This document shows, piece by piece, positions 46,251-58,873 of a stretch of DNA of 64,000 bases (the first letter of the stretch is position 1; each line of letters begins with the position of its first letter). This stretch comes from Odiellus spinosus (Eukaryota; Arthropoda; Arachnida; Opiliones; Phalangiidae). The notes below the pieces were generated by a model. It saw only the letters and a program-made list of their open reading frames with translations, did not search any database and had not been told where the DNA came from. The stretch lies in the NCBI GenBank assembly GCA_963920705.1, contig OY987228.1:13685187-13749186 (forward strand), read 5' to 3'. The position numbers and the translations under genes are program-made.

Positions 46251-47107
46251 GAACCAGAAACAATTGTGACGTAACTGCGTGCGAGGCGTGAAAACACTCA
46301 AAATTAAAATTACGTGACGGTTTCTATTCTAGCTGATGGTATTCGCAACACTGATAATTCCACCTACTTTCTAGTTGGGTTGAGTTGCGTTACATTCTTG
46401 GTTACACTGAGGCGCCACTTTTTAAAAACTCTGTCCTAAGGTAAAAATTATTGGTGCCAATAATTTGATTTGGTGTAACATCTGGCAAAAGTGTAGCCAT
46501 TAGTTTCCCATTGATTACGACACGTGTAGCATAGAATTGATCCGCCTAAGTTTAAGAACTAGGGAAAAACTCCTCGCGTGAATGACGTGATATATTTCGA
46601 TACTTTAACAACAGATAGTTTTCGGAACTTTAAAATTGAACTGTTTTATATGTTGTCAAACTATGTTGTATTTCGACATATTTGTTTCTACTAGAATTTA
46701 TTGTTAAGAAAATTTAAATTTAAGGAATGGTTTGATTATTTTCAAGCGCGTCGATTAAGCGAAGGTTAGTCGACTTTTTATTCCATGCCAATATTTAAAT
46801 CTTTTCCAATTTTTTCCACAATTCAGAGATATTTCCCGATTGATTTAATACGCGATCAAGACTTATTTTTAAAAGTAGAATCGTTAAAAAACACTTGATT
46901 TTCCTCATCAAAAAAATTTTAATATCATAGCTTGAAAATAACCTCATTATAGTTATTCATTTCAGTTTCTATTTTTATCAGCTGTTTTTTTTTTTTTATT
47001 TTTATATTAATTTTGGGGATAACGTATATTGTACGGAACTTCCGGCAAATGAGACAAGATTTCTACACCTCTCTCTGATTGAAGATAGTAATCATGGTTT
47101 GACTCTT

Positions 47108-47402
47108 TAGCTGCGGTCACACTGGCATTTCTTTATCGATTTGAAATTGTAAAATCTAACCGATATTCAAATCGCCAGGAATCGTTTTAAGCGTCACGTG
47201 TTCACGCATTATATCAATCTATTTATTGTACCTTCATCTATTGGTTGTTGAAACCGAATCGGTATGAAACTGGTTCCCGTAGCAATCTCGAGAAATCGTA
47301 TCAAATCGATTCGAGAAAAGACGGTTTCCCGTTCACATGACTCAGGCGAAACGTTTCGAACCGGTTTAAATCGATTCCAATGCCTAGTACGAACGCGGCT
47401 TT
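47108..47402. repeat. Possible non-autonomous element with imperfect inverted ends
   Basis: The left end reads GCGGTCACACTGGCATTT and the right end, read inward, GCCGCGTTCGTACTAGGCATT, both followed within about 10-20 nt by ATCGATTT. The match is imperfect. A related block, CATTCACACTAGACCTTGGA, lies near 9248. I rate this as a weak MITE call. Confidence 0.35.
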
Positions 47403-50400
47403 ACACTATGACATCAGTTCTAATTTACCTTCAAAGCCTAACCATCTCGAATAAACCCCGTATCACAATACAAATATACAATGGGATTTTCATTGCCTGT
47501 TACGACCATTAAACCTTTCCATATCATAAGTGCGGAGGATAGTCTATTCGTGACTGTACGGAAATGGGAATAATTTTGGCAAGTTACCAACAACTAGTCA
47601 ACTAAAGTATGTATAGCTTCTCAAAGTTATAAAACAGGTACCCTTACATAAATTCAGCTAAGGAAGGTTTTGTACATTCCCATCTCAAAGGAAGCGAACA
47701 TTAATGACGTCGTAAATCCTCAATATTTTAGAATACAATTTTTAAATTACGTAACGTGTAAAGTAATCGCGTAATCATAAATCAAACACGAACGATCAAT
47801 AATTCTTCAAAGATATTTCAAAACTTATTATAATGGTGTTTCTAAGAACAGAAGAAAAAAAGGATTTAAAATTTGGGAAAAATGGTATAGACCAATTCGA
47901 CGGTAACTCTAATTCGACTCGTATACCCACTTTAGGCAAGCTTTCTATCTGCTAAACATTTCAACGTTACCAAAGGCGTATTAGACCTAGCTCCCGTGTT
48001 CAATGAAATTAGTCCTTTTCCATATAAAGGGAACGGAGCCCCGCCGGCAAGAGGACAATAGAAAAGATTTGGTAATCAAATTATAATTTACGCTTTGTCG
48101 CGAGGCAAAACGGCGCCCGAATTCTGCCCCGGGGTCGCGATATTTTCATTGGTCGCTCGAAAGGAGGGACCTATCCTAGTAAAAGACCAATAGGGACGAA
48201 GGGAAGGATCCGGAGAAGGCGGTAACGGATCACGATGCGGAAAAATCCAGCGAAGAGAGAGTAGTAGGATGGAAAGACGAGAGAAAGAGAGGGAAGCTGA
48301 GGAGGAGATCCAAGATATTTTGATGAATAAAGCCGTAAGAAGCAATGACGTTCTCTAGGAGATAGATAGAAAAGTAGAGATTTTTTTTACAATTTCCATT
48401 TCTTTTTCATCTCTTTCCGACTCTCGAACATTTTGTTTCTTTTCATCGATTTGGCTATTTCTGAGATCTTTTCTCGTCGACAGGAAGAGGAAAAAAACTT
48501 TTGGGTATTCGTCTTGTTGGGAAAAAACGAAGCGATGCCTTTTGAACTTTTCAACATCTCGAAAGAGATGATGGCGTCGTTTCAAGTCGTGTTGATATAA
48601 ATTAATCTCGATGTTATATCAACGGATTATCTTTTCTTCGCGTGATTATTTTTTATATTACGTAGGCCTATGTTAAGATATTGATAGTCATGTCCGAAAA
48701 AGGTCTCAAGATGGATTAGAAGTATTATAGTCATTGAAGTGTAAAAAAATTTATCTCTTTTGTGGGTATAATAAAAGAAAACTGAGATTTAATTTGAATA
48801 CTCTTTCAATCATAATTCAAGATATTTTAATCTGGATTACTTCAAGTGGTCTTGCGTTCCTTGATTATTTGTTAGCGTCCATGACAATAGCGACTTTTGG
48901 CAAAATTTAAATTGAACGGAATGAAAAAAAAAAAAAACGAAAAAGCGACGTCACCCAAAAAAGGTTATTGTACCTACTTCCTCCTTAACGCGTCCAATAA
49001 TTGTAAAAACTTCTTGAACACATTTATTTGGCGTGCTTATACGAACATTAACGAAACTGGAGTTTCATTTTGAACTCCTTTTTTCCCTTTAACTATAAAT
49101 CATAGAGAATGAAGGTGGTGTCTGAATAGAAACTCAACCGCTCCACAAGCTTTAATAACGACGTTGCTCTTAAAAATTGGTACATGAGTTTCCGGTTAGT
49201 TTAATACAGTCAGAACCGGAAGTTTCTCTGTGCTGCGCTTAGAGATGCGCGTAGATATACTTAAGCAACAAGTTTTGCCCCACTTTCAACTCCTCCCCCT
49301 TTATTTTCTTTGAAAAAATACTGGAAAACTGGAAAAATTCTCCTCATCCTGCTAGGCCACTAAGCGATGTTACTCAGGGTATAATCTAATAACATTAACA
49401 CATTACACGTCTTCATTATATCATTTTAAAGAACATTCTATTTATTTAGAAATAAAAACCTTACCACAGATATAATCTAGAATAAAATCAATTCTTTCTA
49501 ATCAAAAAGTTATGTCTACAATATGTCACTATACTTATTAGGGCCTATTTTCAGAGTGAATTTAATTTATATGTAAATAATTATTCTTTAGGGCTCAAAG
49601 AAGTTTGGTTCCTAAAACAATATAGTGGCTATATTGAAGCCGAGTTATCTACCGTGTACTAAATGATCCTTGCTTCCGGTTCTACTATGCCCCTAATAGA
49701 CTGTAAAACAATTAAGTTGGGTTTCCACGTAATACATCAGAACAGTTACCTAATGTTTGGGTTTTTTTTTGTCTTTCGTTCTTTTTACCGTAAAACATCG
49801 TTGACGAAAGGTTGGAACAAGTAGGTTTTTAATTTAGGCTGCCTTCGCAAGAGAGTGTAAAGTTGAACAAGTATAGTTCCTTAATTTGGAGGATCATAAA
49901 GCTTCAAAATGTTCAAATTTAGTTATAGGCTCACACACCCAAAATCAATCAACAGCGTAATTTAGGAATTAGGGTATTGTAAACAGGCGCTGAGGTTTAT
50001 CAGTTTCTTATTAAAACTGTTTTGATTTTTGTCTCCCTTCTCCTGTCATCTCTTTCTGGTGAAAGTCAAACTAATAAAATATCTTGATTAGCCGACTTCT
50101 GAATTATAAAACTCCTACTCTGAATCATTCACATCTGCCGCTCAGTTAGAATCAAAACTGCCTACTGACCCATCTTATATAGCCTTCAAAATAAACTGTT
50201 TTGCAAAGATAAGGCCTAATTTAAACACTGGAAACCCCCACTAAAATTTGCATAGATAAGACCCCTAAGAATGATATGCCCAATTGCGATCAGATATCTC
50301 CCGTACTATTTATAGCGTATACACGAAAAATAACGGTTTTTACAAGGGTTCAAAAATCTAGATAGAGAATTATGGTTAGACGAAGCTGAATCTTCGGAAA

Positions 50401-52850
50401 AGGCGAAACAAATCATTGCGGATATACCACAAACCCTATCTTTTGACCACCACATCGAATCGGTATCTGTATACGAAAGACCCCCTATAGTCCTTCCCCA
50501 AAACATAGGGCCTTGTTTTCGCGAGGGTATTGGAGGAAATCAAGACCATTGACAAAAGGGAGGACGAAATAACTTGTAAAAATAGTATATAGAGTCCATT
50601 TGACTTATTAGAATCAATGAAGTAATGTTAGGGGACAAGGTACACTGACGGTCGAGAATTTACTCGATCTTGACATCGTACGCGTTGACTTGGCTCACAC
50701 ATTTTGGTTATTCGAGGACTGTAGAGAAGTTAGGGTCTAGATAGGATGTAGTAAAGGGTAGGAGGAGAAGGGAAATAGTTCTAATGGGCATTGCTTTATG
50801 CTCATCTCTCTCTCCGTCCGGAAACGCGTCTCAGGATGGATGGATGACTGCGTTTCTTCCTCCCACGACCATCCAGCGTCAACCCCTCCGCATTTCGTTA
50901 AGCCTACTCCTTCTCCCTCGCATTTCTACCGCTATTTCTACTCCTACCACCACCCTTACGACGTTCTTTTCACGATGGAATCGGGGCAATTTGTCTTGGA
51001 CCCCCAAAAACTTATACATTATTCTTCTTACTTCGCAAAGTTTCCGAAGCTTGGCTCCAGCCAGCTAGCGCCGGCTTTTCGAGGGCTTTGGCCTAACACG
51101 AGCCTAACCCACCCACTCGGTACTATTACTAAAGGAACCTAAATCTAGAGTATAGGGGTGATGATTTTCCAAGAGCAAAATCTAAAGGAGGAGAGGGGGT
51201 CGGAAAATGGCGTCACTTTGCTCCAAGATATCCGAAAAAGGGGGGAAGGGGGAGAAGAGGATGGAAGATGGGTAGATTTGTATGTAAGGTTGGCGCCAGA
51301 CAGACGGCTAGCTTTTACTTCAACCACTACTTCCCGCGCTATCCTTCGCTTCGATGGAACTACGATGACTTAGCTTCTACATTTTGGCGCTCTTTTTGTC
51401 TTTTTTCTTCGCGTTCTGGCCTCTGGGGTCGATGCAATGCGGATTTTTCTTATATATAAAGATACACTGTCCTCTCCTCGTCCCGTTTTGGCGCACTGAC
51501 ATTCTAAGAGCTCCGCGAAGTAGCTTCCTATAAGTATCTTCTATACTCTAACGTCCCTTTGTTCTTGATTACGCCGGCAAGGTTATAGGACACTCGAATG
51601 TCAATTTTTTCCTATTGGTTATATCATGAGGTTTCCGCATTTCTTCTTTTGTTTTATTTTTCTTATTTTCTTTGGAGGGAATTGAGATAAGTTGACAAAT
51701 ATTTTGTGACCAAATGTTACCCCGAATCAACGAAGGGAATAAAATGTTCTTAGACTCGTGGGATTTTTATTGGGGCGTTGGAAAGGGGGCTACAATTTTG
51801 GATGTCGTCCTAGAATGCTTTATTATTTTGAATTTGTGATATGTGTACTGTATTGTTAACTTACTTAGATTTAGTTAAAACTAAACTTGTTTTTTCATTG
51901 CTAATGAAGTTAATTTTATCTTATAATATATCACGGGTTTTACATTAAACTAATCACATCTGTGTATATCTTGACACTTTTTAAAACAATTTTAGTGCTA
52001 GTAGTTTAATTATGTCTTATTATAAATTACATGTAAAAATAGGTTTTTCTAAACACCACTTCCAAAAATATATCATTTGTAATACATTTCGGGTAGCGCC
52101 TGTAAAAGTGTTTCAACAACTTAGCTCTTATGTTTAGGGCAGAGTTTACTCATAGGAGCTGAGATCCTAATGTATTTTCTACGTAACGCCTGTAGAAATG
52201 TTGTACTTGCAATGCTTCGAAATTCAGGGTTAAGATTTCTTCCGCAGACGTTTCATAATTACAAGGTTTACGTAATTTACAACAATAAGGATTAAATAAA
52301 CTAAAAATAGTTAGGCCTAAATTTAACTTTCAACACAATGACTAACGCTTTCTCTTCTCTAATCATTTAAGAGACACGAACCTATATAATCACTAAAGTA
52401 ATTAAATTTAGTCCTGGCCGAGATCGTAAATATATAAGTTTTGTCGAGGCGCATTGTCAAGAGAATAGAGTGGTAACTAATACGCGTGGCTGGGAAAACT
52501 ATTCCGTCGTATTCGCGAGGGGCCGCTTAGACCTAGCCGCGTTCAATAGGGCGTTCACGGCAAACACTTAATCAAATCAAAGGGTCCCCCTCAAAACTTT
52601 CCCGGCCCGCGACTACCGCGGATGAAAAGAGCCCGAGCATGCCGATATAATGTCCCGCTAACTGCGCCTCTCGTACTACTAGAACATTTACAACGATACT
52701 TCTCTGGTGTACACGAGGACGCGCGGAGGGCAACTTACATCGTTGATGGAATGGAAAAGCCCCTGATGGCGTCCTCCATTCACTTTTTGGCGGGAGGTCA
52801 AATAGGGGTCCCGGCGCGAAAAGCTCGTTAGTCTAATGTAGTTCTTTATA

Positions 52851-53180
52851 CAGGGTGTTATACAAAAATGTCTCTATAATTTTTAAGGTTTATGAAAATT
52901 AATTGAAAATGCCTTCAATGTTTGGAGAAGATGTAGATACATTTTTCTTTTCTAAATAGGGTTACTAATTTTTTAATAATTCCACCAAGATTTCAAAAAA
53001 TCAAATTGGGCTGTTTAATTCTAACCTTAAAAATAATATCACATTTTGGTGCAAAAAGCAACTCCCCATAGTTGTCTTTCTATTTCACTTGTTATAACGA
53101 CCCGGGTCATAGTATTTCTCGCCTACATTATCTAGCTAAATTACCGTGAAAAATTACCAAGCCTCTTTTGTAACACCCTG
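52851..53180. mobile_element. Mariner-type MITE with CAGGGTGTTA ends
   Basis: The element begins CAGGGTGTTATACAAAAATG and ends with the inverted form TTTTGTAACACCCTG. TA dinucleotides flank both ends (52849-52850 and 53181-53182), as expected for Tc1/mariner insertion. At 330 bp with no transposase frame it is non-autonomous. CAGGGTGT ends are common among mariner-like elements of arthropods, which gives modest support for the organism guess. Confidence 0.85.
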
Positions 53181-53182
53181 TA

Positions 53183-54964
53183 CATAAATTCGGGAGTCAT
53201 CCCTCGGTACCATAAACTAGTCCTAGATATGATGTAAAAATTGCACTGTAGGCGAACGTTATTCGAAGGCTTAGAGATAAAGTCGATATTAGTTCATCTA
53301 GAAAATTGGCATTGGGGTAGCTATTCGGAACAAATATTTAACTTCAGACTAAAGTGGTATTTATGATTTAGTTTCGGTTTGGCGTAGAATTACAAGAGCA
53401 ATCAAAATACATGTCTCTTATAATCTACAATTTATATAGTTATTATAGCTTAAAATAAGCTCCAAATTTATTTATTTTTATTATGAGCTTAAAAATGATT
53501 GAAATCTCCATTCCCTTTGAAAATACTAATATAAGCTAAAACTCGTGAAAAGACAGCATTAGCCTCTGGTTCCATACTAGCCGAAATTTGTCTGCTATTC
53601 AACTTCTTACTTCTCTAAAATATGCTAGATTACACACCCTGCAGAGTCTCATTTTTCTCCCGAGGCTAATTATCTAAGCTATACCTTTAAATTAATTGTT
53701 ATTTTACGCCAATAGTTTCGAAATTTACTTAATTATTTTTGATAAAGGTACTTTATATATCAAATTTGGTAACTAAAATTTTCAAATATTTTTATCCCGT
53801 GCTCTTAGGAACATAAGTGAGTTCTTTATTTCAGAACTTTCTTCGCTATTTTGTCAACTCTTCTTCTTGAACAGAAGCTATGATCTAACGCTTAAAATAT
53901 AATATTTATTGAGCCTTTTAGCAGTACTCCTTTAATATTTGGGAGTAGAAGAGGTCAGGAAAATGTTTGATTCGGAAAAATTCTTCGCTACAATTTTCGT
54001 AAAAGAAAAGCTTTATAACCAAGTTTTGCAACTATCTTATTTCTCAATATTTTGCTACTTCATGGATGAAGTTTTAACTATTCAAAACCATGAACATAAT
54101 TTTAATATTTATAATTAATTATAAACATAATGAAATCCAATGTCCGTACGTATACGTCCGTCTGTCTGTAACTTTTCTCCCCCTCTCTTCCCTCCCACCA
54201 AAAAGTCTGGAGAGGTCCAGAAAATTCTAGAAAGGTTCTGGAAATGTCCCGTGATTTTTCACGGTTTTAGATGTATATCAATTATAAGTTTAAAGGCATA
54301 ATAGTCTAATTATTATTAAACTAAATTGCTTTGAATTCTTATAACAAAGTTGTAATAAAGTTACTTAACTCTTATACAGGTTTAACCCTATATATTATAA
54401 ATAATTACAAAAATATAACTAATTTTAGTATTTTATTTTTTTAAGGATATTGTTTAGCGACAATGTCGAAGAATATACGAGAAATCGGGATGTATAGCTC
54501 TGACTATCTCTTCGGGTACCAAGGCGGGACTCAAAAGAGCTTCTCCGGGAAGAGAGAAATTGTGTCCCGGATGGCGAAACGCTTGGCTAAGCGCATCCCA
54601 TCTCCGCTTATGACAAGTTCTCTTCTCCATCCCGTCTTTCTATTCTATATGACCAGTTTTTTTCCCTTTATTTTATATTGTTATTCAGGGGCCGACACCC
54701 CCGATTTATGGAACTATTTTACATTAGTGACTCACGAGTTTGTCGGAGAACGGATACTGATCCGTATAAATATAAAATTCATGTACGCGAACAAACCCGA
54801 CATAGGGAAGTAAAGAAAACTATAGTAAACCCTGATCCAATCCCTCGGGCTTTCTACGCTTGATTCTATTCAATCTAGACTCCTAGAAAGATTGCGCCTT
54901 GATATACGAAGAGCCGTCATTTCTTGTTCAAATCACGGTTCAAGAAAGAACAAAAAAGTTATCG

Positions 54965-55002
<38 letters not shown>

Positions 55003-57010
55003 AAGAGGAGGATTTTTTTATTCTTACTACTCAAGCTGAGTGGGAAATTATTTAGACGAATTATAAGTGGACCGTAAAAAATTAATAAAAAGCGTAGGCT
55101 TGTAGATTGAATCATAGATATACGGGACTAGATACGTCCGCTTTAGTATGAATTATACGAAACCCGAGGAAACTGTACCTCGCGCATGAATAGAAATTTA
55201 AAGGATGACACACTGAATTTGCATACTTAAAAGATAGAGCAGGAATAACCTAATTCTGATGTTATTCATTTCTATCCTTAAAAATTCCAAAACAAAAATA
55301 TTGAAAATTTAAAGTTGCAGGGAAAAGATGGGAGTCATGTGACTAGCATATTACGAGATTTGTAGGAGAATCAAACGATTTCTCTCCATGGCTCGAGTGT
55401 GTTACTTAAATTTTACTACAGAACGTTTAAATATTGGTAAACGCCAATATATCTCGAAACAATTATTCATTCTCAAGCCCCATTCTATACCCACAAGCTA
55501 GCTCCCAACAATGCTAGAAGAAGTGACATGGATTTCACAGAGCAAAACTGTGGAATTGAAAAGCCAACTGACCTACGGTTAACATACCATTGTTGTTGTG
55601 TCACAAGATCATTCGTACGCGAGGTTACTTCTACTTTTATATTCTCAGTAATAAACTCTTAAAAACCATATTCGTTAACTTGTAGTACACCCGTATAGTA
55701 TATTTTCCAGTTATAACAAGACCAGGAAGCTTCGTCACTAGCTCATTTTAAAATTTTGAGAATCTAAGTCCTTTACTATACGAATCTATTCTACAAAGAG
55801 TAGAGAATAATAAATTTATTGTTTTTTACTTTGAAAAAGATTGTGAAATCCAAAAGGGATTTTCCGTAATATTTTTCTAACGCCACAGGCGAATGGCATG
55901 CCAGACCTATTAAAGAGCCAAAGTCCTATGGATTTGTTTTTTTAAATCATCAAAAGAATTGTAGACCGGGAATTAACTGACAAAGAAAGATGAAACCTCT
56001 CAACAACCTAAAGAAAACGACTTAAAACCAAATATATCTCCCATTCCACGACCGGACAAACGTTAAAATTAATTAATTCGGCGAAAAGGAGGCGACTATT
56101 TTAATATCTACCTAAACGTGTTTTTGGTCAATACCTATAAAAATTAAATCTAAAGTAAAAAACTAAGTTTGAAGTTCTCAACTAATAAAATTTTTTACTA
56201 TACTTAAAATAAAAAAATGGCTCAAATGTAAAAGATAACATTTCGGCCGCTAATTTTTAAACAGGGTTCTTCATACATGCTTGGATGAGTATAAATACTT
56301 TGAATGGTGTTAAAAAAACAGTGATGGGGGGGGGGGGGGGTCAATTTAAAAGAGCCCCGCTGGGCCCGTTTTGTAAATTACGATTGCACATTCAAGGCCG
56401 AAAATAAAGTCAAGTGAAATCTGTATATATTTTGTTTTTAAAATCATTTGTATATATTTGATGAATGAGCAACTTATAATTAGTAGGAGAATCGATAAAA
56501 AATCATTTGATTTTCCTCTTCACCTTCTTTTTAAATGAATTCAATGCTTGCTTTTGATGCTATAAAACAGCTCCCGTACCACGTCCACACCATACCCAAA
56601 CAAAAATTCATATTTACCAACCTTGATCGTCCCATTTCTTTCGCAGGCCAAAACTTATTTTCATTACCAGCTACGTCCTTTAGCTTCTATTCTTAGAAAG
56701 GTACTAATTTTCATTATAATAGACATTAATTTATCGCACATATCATAGACAACTTCATTACTTTAACTACGATCGTTTCTGCGTTCAGAGTACACGTGGT
56801 ATTTTGCTGCTTGGATAAAAGAATGATGTAATGATGAGGGAGAGGGACGGACAGAAAGATAGTAATTTAAAGCCGCCCTCTATCGACATGCAATTTTTCG
56901 CGCGTTTATTCAAAAAAATAAACAAATTTCAGATTCAAATTCCCCGACTTTGCCTGGGATTTTCCAAAAACTACAAAATTTTTAAACCTTTTAAAGGCTT
57001 TCATATAACC
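53183..57010. other. AT-rich intergenic stretch
   Basis: No gene is recognised. It contains a heat-shock-element-like array at 54220-54243, a 32-nt A run at 54969-55000 and a 15-nt G run at 56326-56340. The plus-strand open frame 54463-54813 (116 codons) lies about 220 bp downstream of the heat-shock-like motif but has no recognisable domains; I do not call it. Confidence 0.45.
54220..54243 (+). promoter_or_regulatory. Heat-shock-element-like array
   Basis: The sequence reads GAA-2-TTC-2-GAA-3-TTC-2-GAA, five alternating units of the heat-shock factor motif with a single spacing error. Three units with correct spacing are enough for a canonical element. No heat-inducible gene is recognised nearby, so the motif may be chance or part of a repeat. 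Confidence 0.3.
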
Positions 57011-58014
57011 AAAAGTCTGATAAGACTTCATACAAAAAGTCCTTAACTGGCGCCCGGTTCTTGCTTTGGCTATAGAAAACATGTAATTTACAGTGCAGAC
57101 GACGCTAGTCTACAGCACCCAATGAGAACGAGATAGCTAAATTCAAAACTAGCCAATAGCTAGGCGAGTTATACGGAAGTCCTGAAAATAGTACGAAGGG
57201 AGGTTTCTTTATTTATTTATTAGGGGGGACAACGTACAAGGGGCCTTGAAGGCCCTTAGTGCACGGGAAGGGCAGGATAGTAAAACATTGACAAGTTTCG
57301 GGGAATGGAGGTTTCTTAAATGTAAACAAACGTTTAAAAAGGATTAATTGCGATTTAAAAGTTTAAATAGTACGAAGTGAGGTTTCTTAAATTTAAACAA
57401 ACGATTAAAACTCGGGCGTTACATCTTTAAACGATTTTTTAAATCAAGATGTTTCCTTAAACATTTCTTAGCATCAGGAAAATAATTGATATTTCAAAGT
57501 TTTTATTCAAACCCAATTCAATAGTTCAAAAAACTTATTACATTTCATTTAAAATTAGTTTAAAAGTAAAATAGGTTTACTTACAAAGTTTTGGGAGTCA
57601 TAGTGGTGAGAATACCAAAACAATGCAGCAGACGAACATAGTGAAACAACCAACAGCGATTCATGTGGTTAAATCAGGCCAATAATGGTTTAATAATTAA
57701 TATTGCTAATTAATTCTTGACTTAAAAACTTTCTATCGGAAAAATTGCTTTGAATTTCATTTCTTATTTGTTACCATGACTTTAAAAGTGGTAAAAGATG
57801 TCTTATATGTAAAAACCGGGGGAACTACTTTTTGCAACGCGTAGCCACTAATTTCATTAGATGTTTGGTGAAGTGGCGCAAAAGTCACGTGATTTTAGGT
57901 GCCGCTTTACAGAGATATCTGCCTACGCGTAGAAAGGGGAAAGCACTGAAAACAACACGTTTCAGGCCCCTGCGCCAGTTAAGGACTTTTTGTATGAAGT
58001 CTTATCAGACTTTT
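57011..58014. mobile_element. Element of about 1 kb bounded by perfect 43-bp inverted repeats
   Basis: The left arm 57011-57053 (starting AAAAGTCTGATAAGACTTCA) is the exact reverse complement of 57972-58014. The interior of about 920 bp holds the short hairpin GGGGCCTTGAAGGCCCTT near 57240 and no transposase. Short direct repeats of GAGGTTTCTTAAAT followed by TAAACAAACG occur near 57308 and 57380. The class cannot be assigned; a non-autonomous DNA transposon or a foldback element are both possible. Confidence 0.7.
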
Positions 58015-58699
58015 GATATAACTTATATTTTCAATAACCAGGTAATCCTTTAGATTTTGTTTTCTTTAATTGTGTTCGCCAAATTTAGTTTTTCCGCTCG
58101 TTATGCATACGTATTAGTTTTATACAACTGACACTTCAAAGCTTTTCTACAGATAATGATTGTAATTTCCTGGCTTCTTAAAAGATCTTCAAAGTCCCTG
58201 ACTTTTTAAAATATGTTAAAATTCTGACTTTTTTGGTTCATTTTCAAATTCCCTAATTTTTTTTTTTTTTTTTTTGATTTATTTTCAAATTCCCTGACAT
58301 TCGTGGTTCATTTTCAAATTCCCTGACTCATACCTATTTTCCCTGACTTGTCTTTTATACAAAAGATCTAAAACTTAATTTCAAGAAATATTTGTAAACA
58401 TACAACTTTTATTTCATTTGCACTGTGTTTAGACAGTTATGAATACATAATTAACAAACTCCTTCACAATCAGAAGCCAGATTTAATTTCCAAAAATTTG
58501 CATATTATCTTTTATAATTTTATATATATTAAAAGAAAATATGAAAAAAAATTACCCAATTAATGAATTAACCTTTCCGAAATATAAAAAAAAAAACTTT
58601 CCTCAATTCAGTAAATTAATCATCTCATCGGAGATCAAACTTATAACCAACAAATTAAATACACAGAAAATTTAATTATTATTACTTTTTAATTTAATT

Positions 58700-58734
<35 letters not shown>

Positions 58735-58873
58735 TTTTAAGTTGTAAAAAAATTGTACTACAATATATATTCAATATTCAAGTTTTTGAATAAGAAATTA
58801 CCAGTTTTGGGTTACGAAAACTTACAATGAAGCCTAGATTTCCCCCCAGAAAAATTGAGGTTGTACAGATTAT
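58015..58873. other. Sequence downstream of the aconitase/IRP gene
   Basis: This is AT-rich and holds a 29-nt T run (58703-58731) and a threefold short repeat TTCATTTTCAAATTCCCTGA at about 58235-58330. On the minus strand an ATTAAA lies at 58693-58688, about 180 nt past the stop codon, and an AATAAA at 58413-58408; either could be the poly(A) signal. No other gene is seen. Confidence 0.5.

Larger units (their letters stand above)
45792..52850. other. Intergenic stretch, no gene recognised
   Basis: The stretch mixes AT-rich DNA with GC-richer patches at about 48000-48600, 50700-51600 and 52440-52830. Those patches hold overlapping open frames, among them 50798-51142 plus and 51268-51459 plus. 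A TATA-like TATATATAAAG (plus) lies at about 51452-51462. None of the frames matches a family I know, and I cannot join them by splice sites. A diverged copy of the 39-kb tandem unit lies at about 50584-50705. A 21-nt T run lies at 46029-46049. Confidence 0.45.

Noticed and set aside
48088-48345. Minus-strand open frame starting with a hydrophobic, signal-like stretch
   Set aside because: The hydrophobic start comes from a purine-rich complementary strand; no promoter, partner exon or family was seen.
52622-52831. Open frame in a CpG-containing patch, and a CTCTCGTACTACT phrase resembling large-subunit rRNA
   Set aside because: The rRNA-like match is only about 10 nt and the neighbouring sequence does not continue as rRNA. 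The protein frame has no recognised relatives.
54892-55115. Lysine-rich (plus) and phenylalanine-rich (minus) open frames
   Set aside because: They are translations of the 32-nt A run and its complement.
57091-57096. CAGTGC as a possible iron-responsive element loop
   Set aside because: The flanking bases do not pair into the required upper stem, and the site is not in an untranslated region of a recognised gene.
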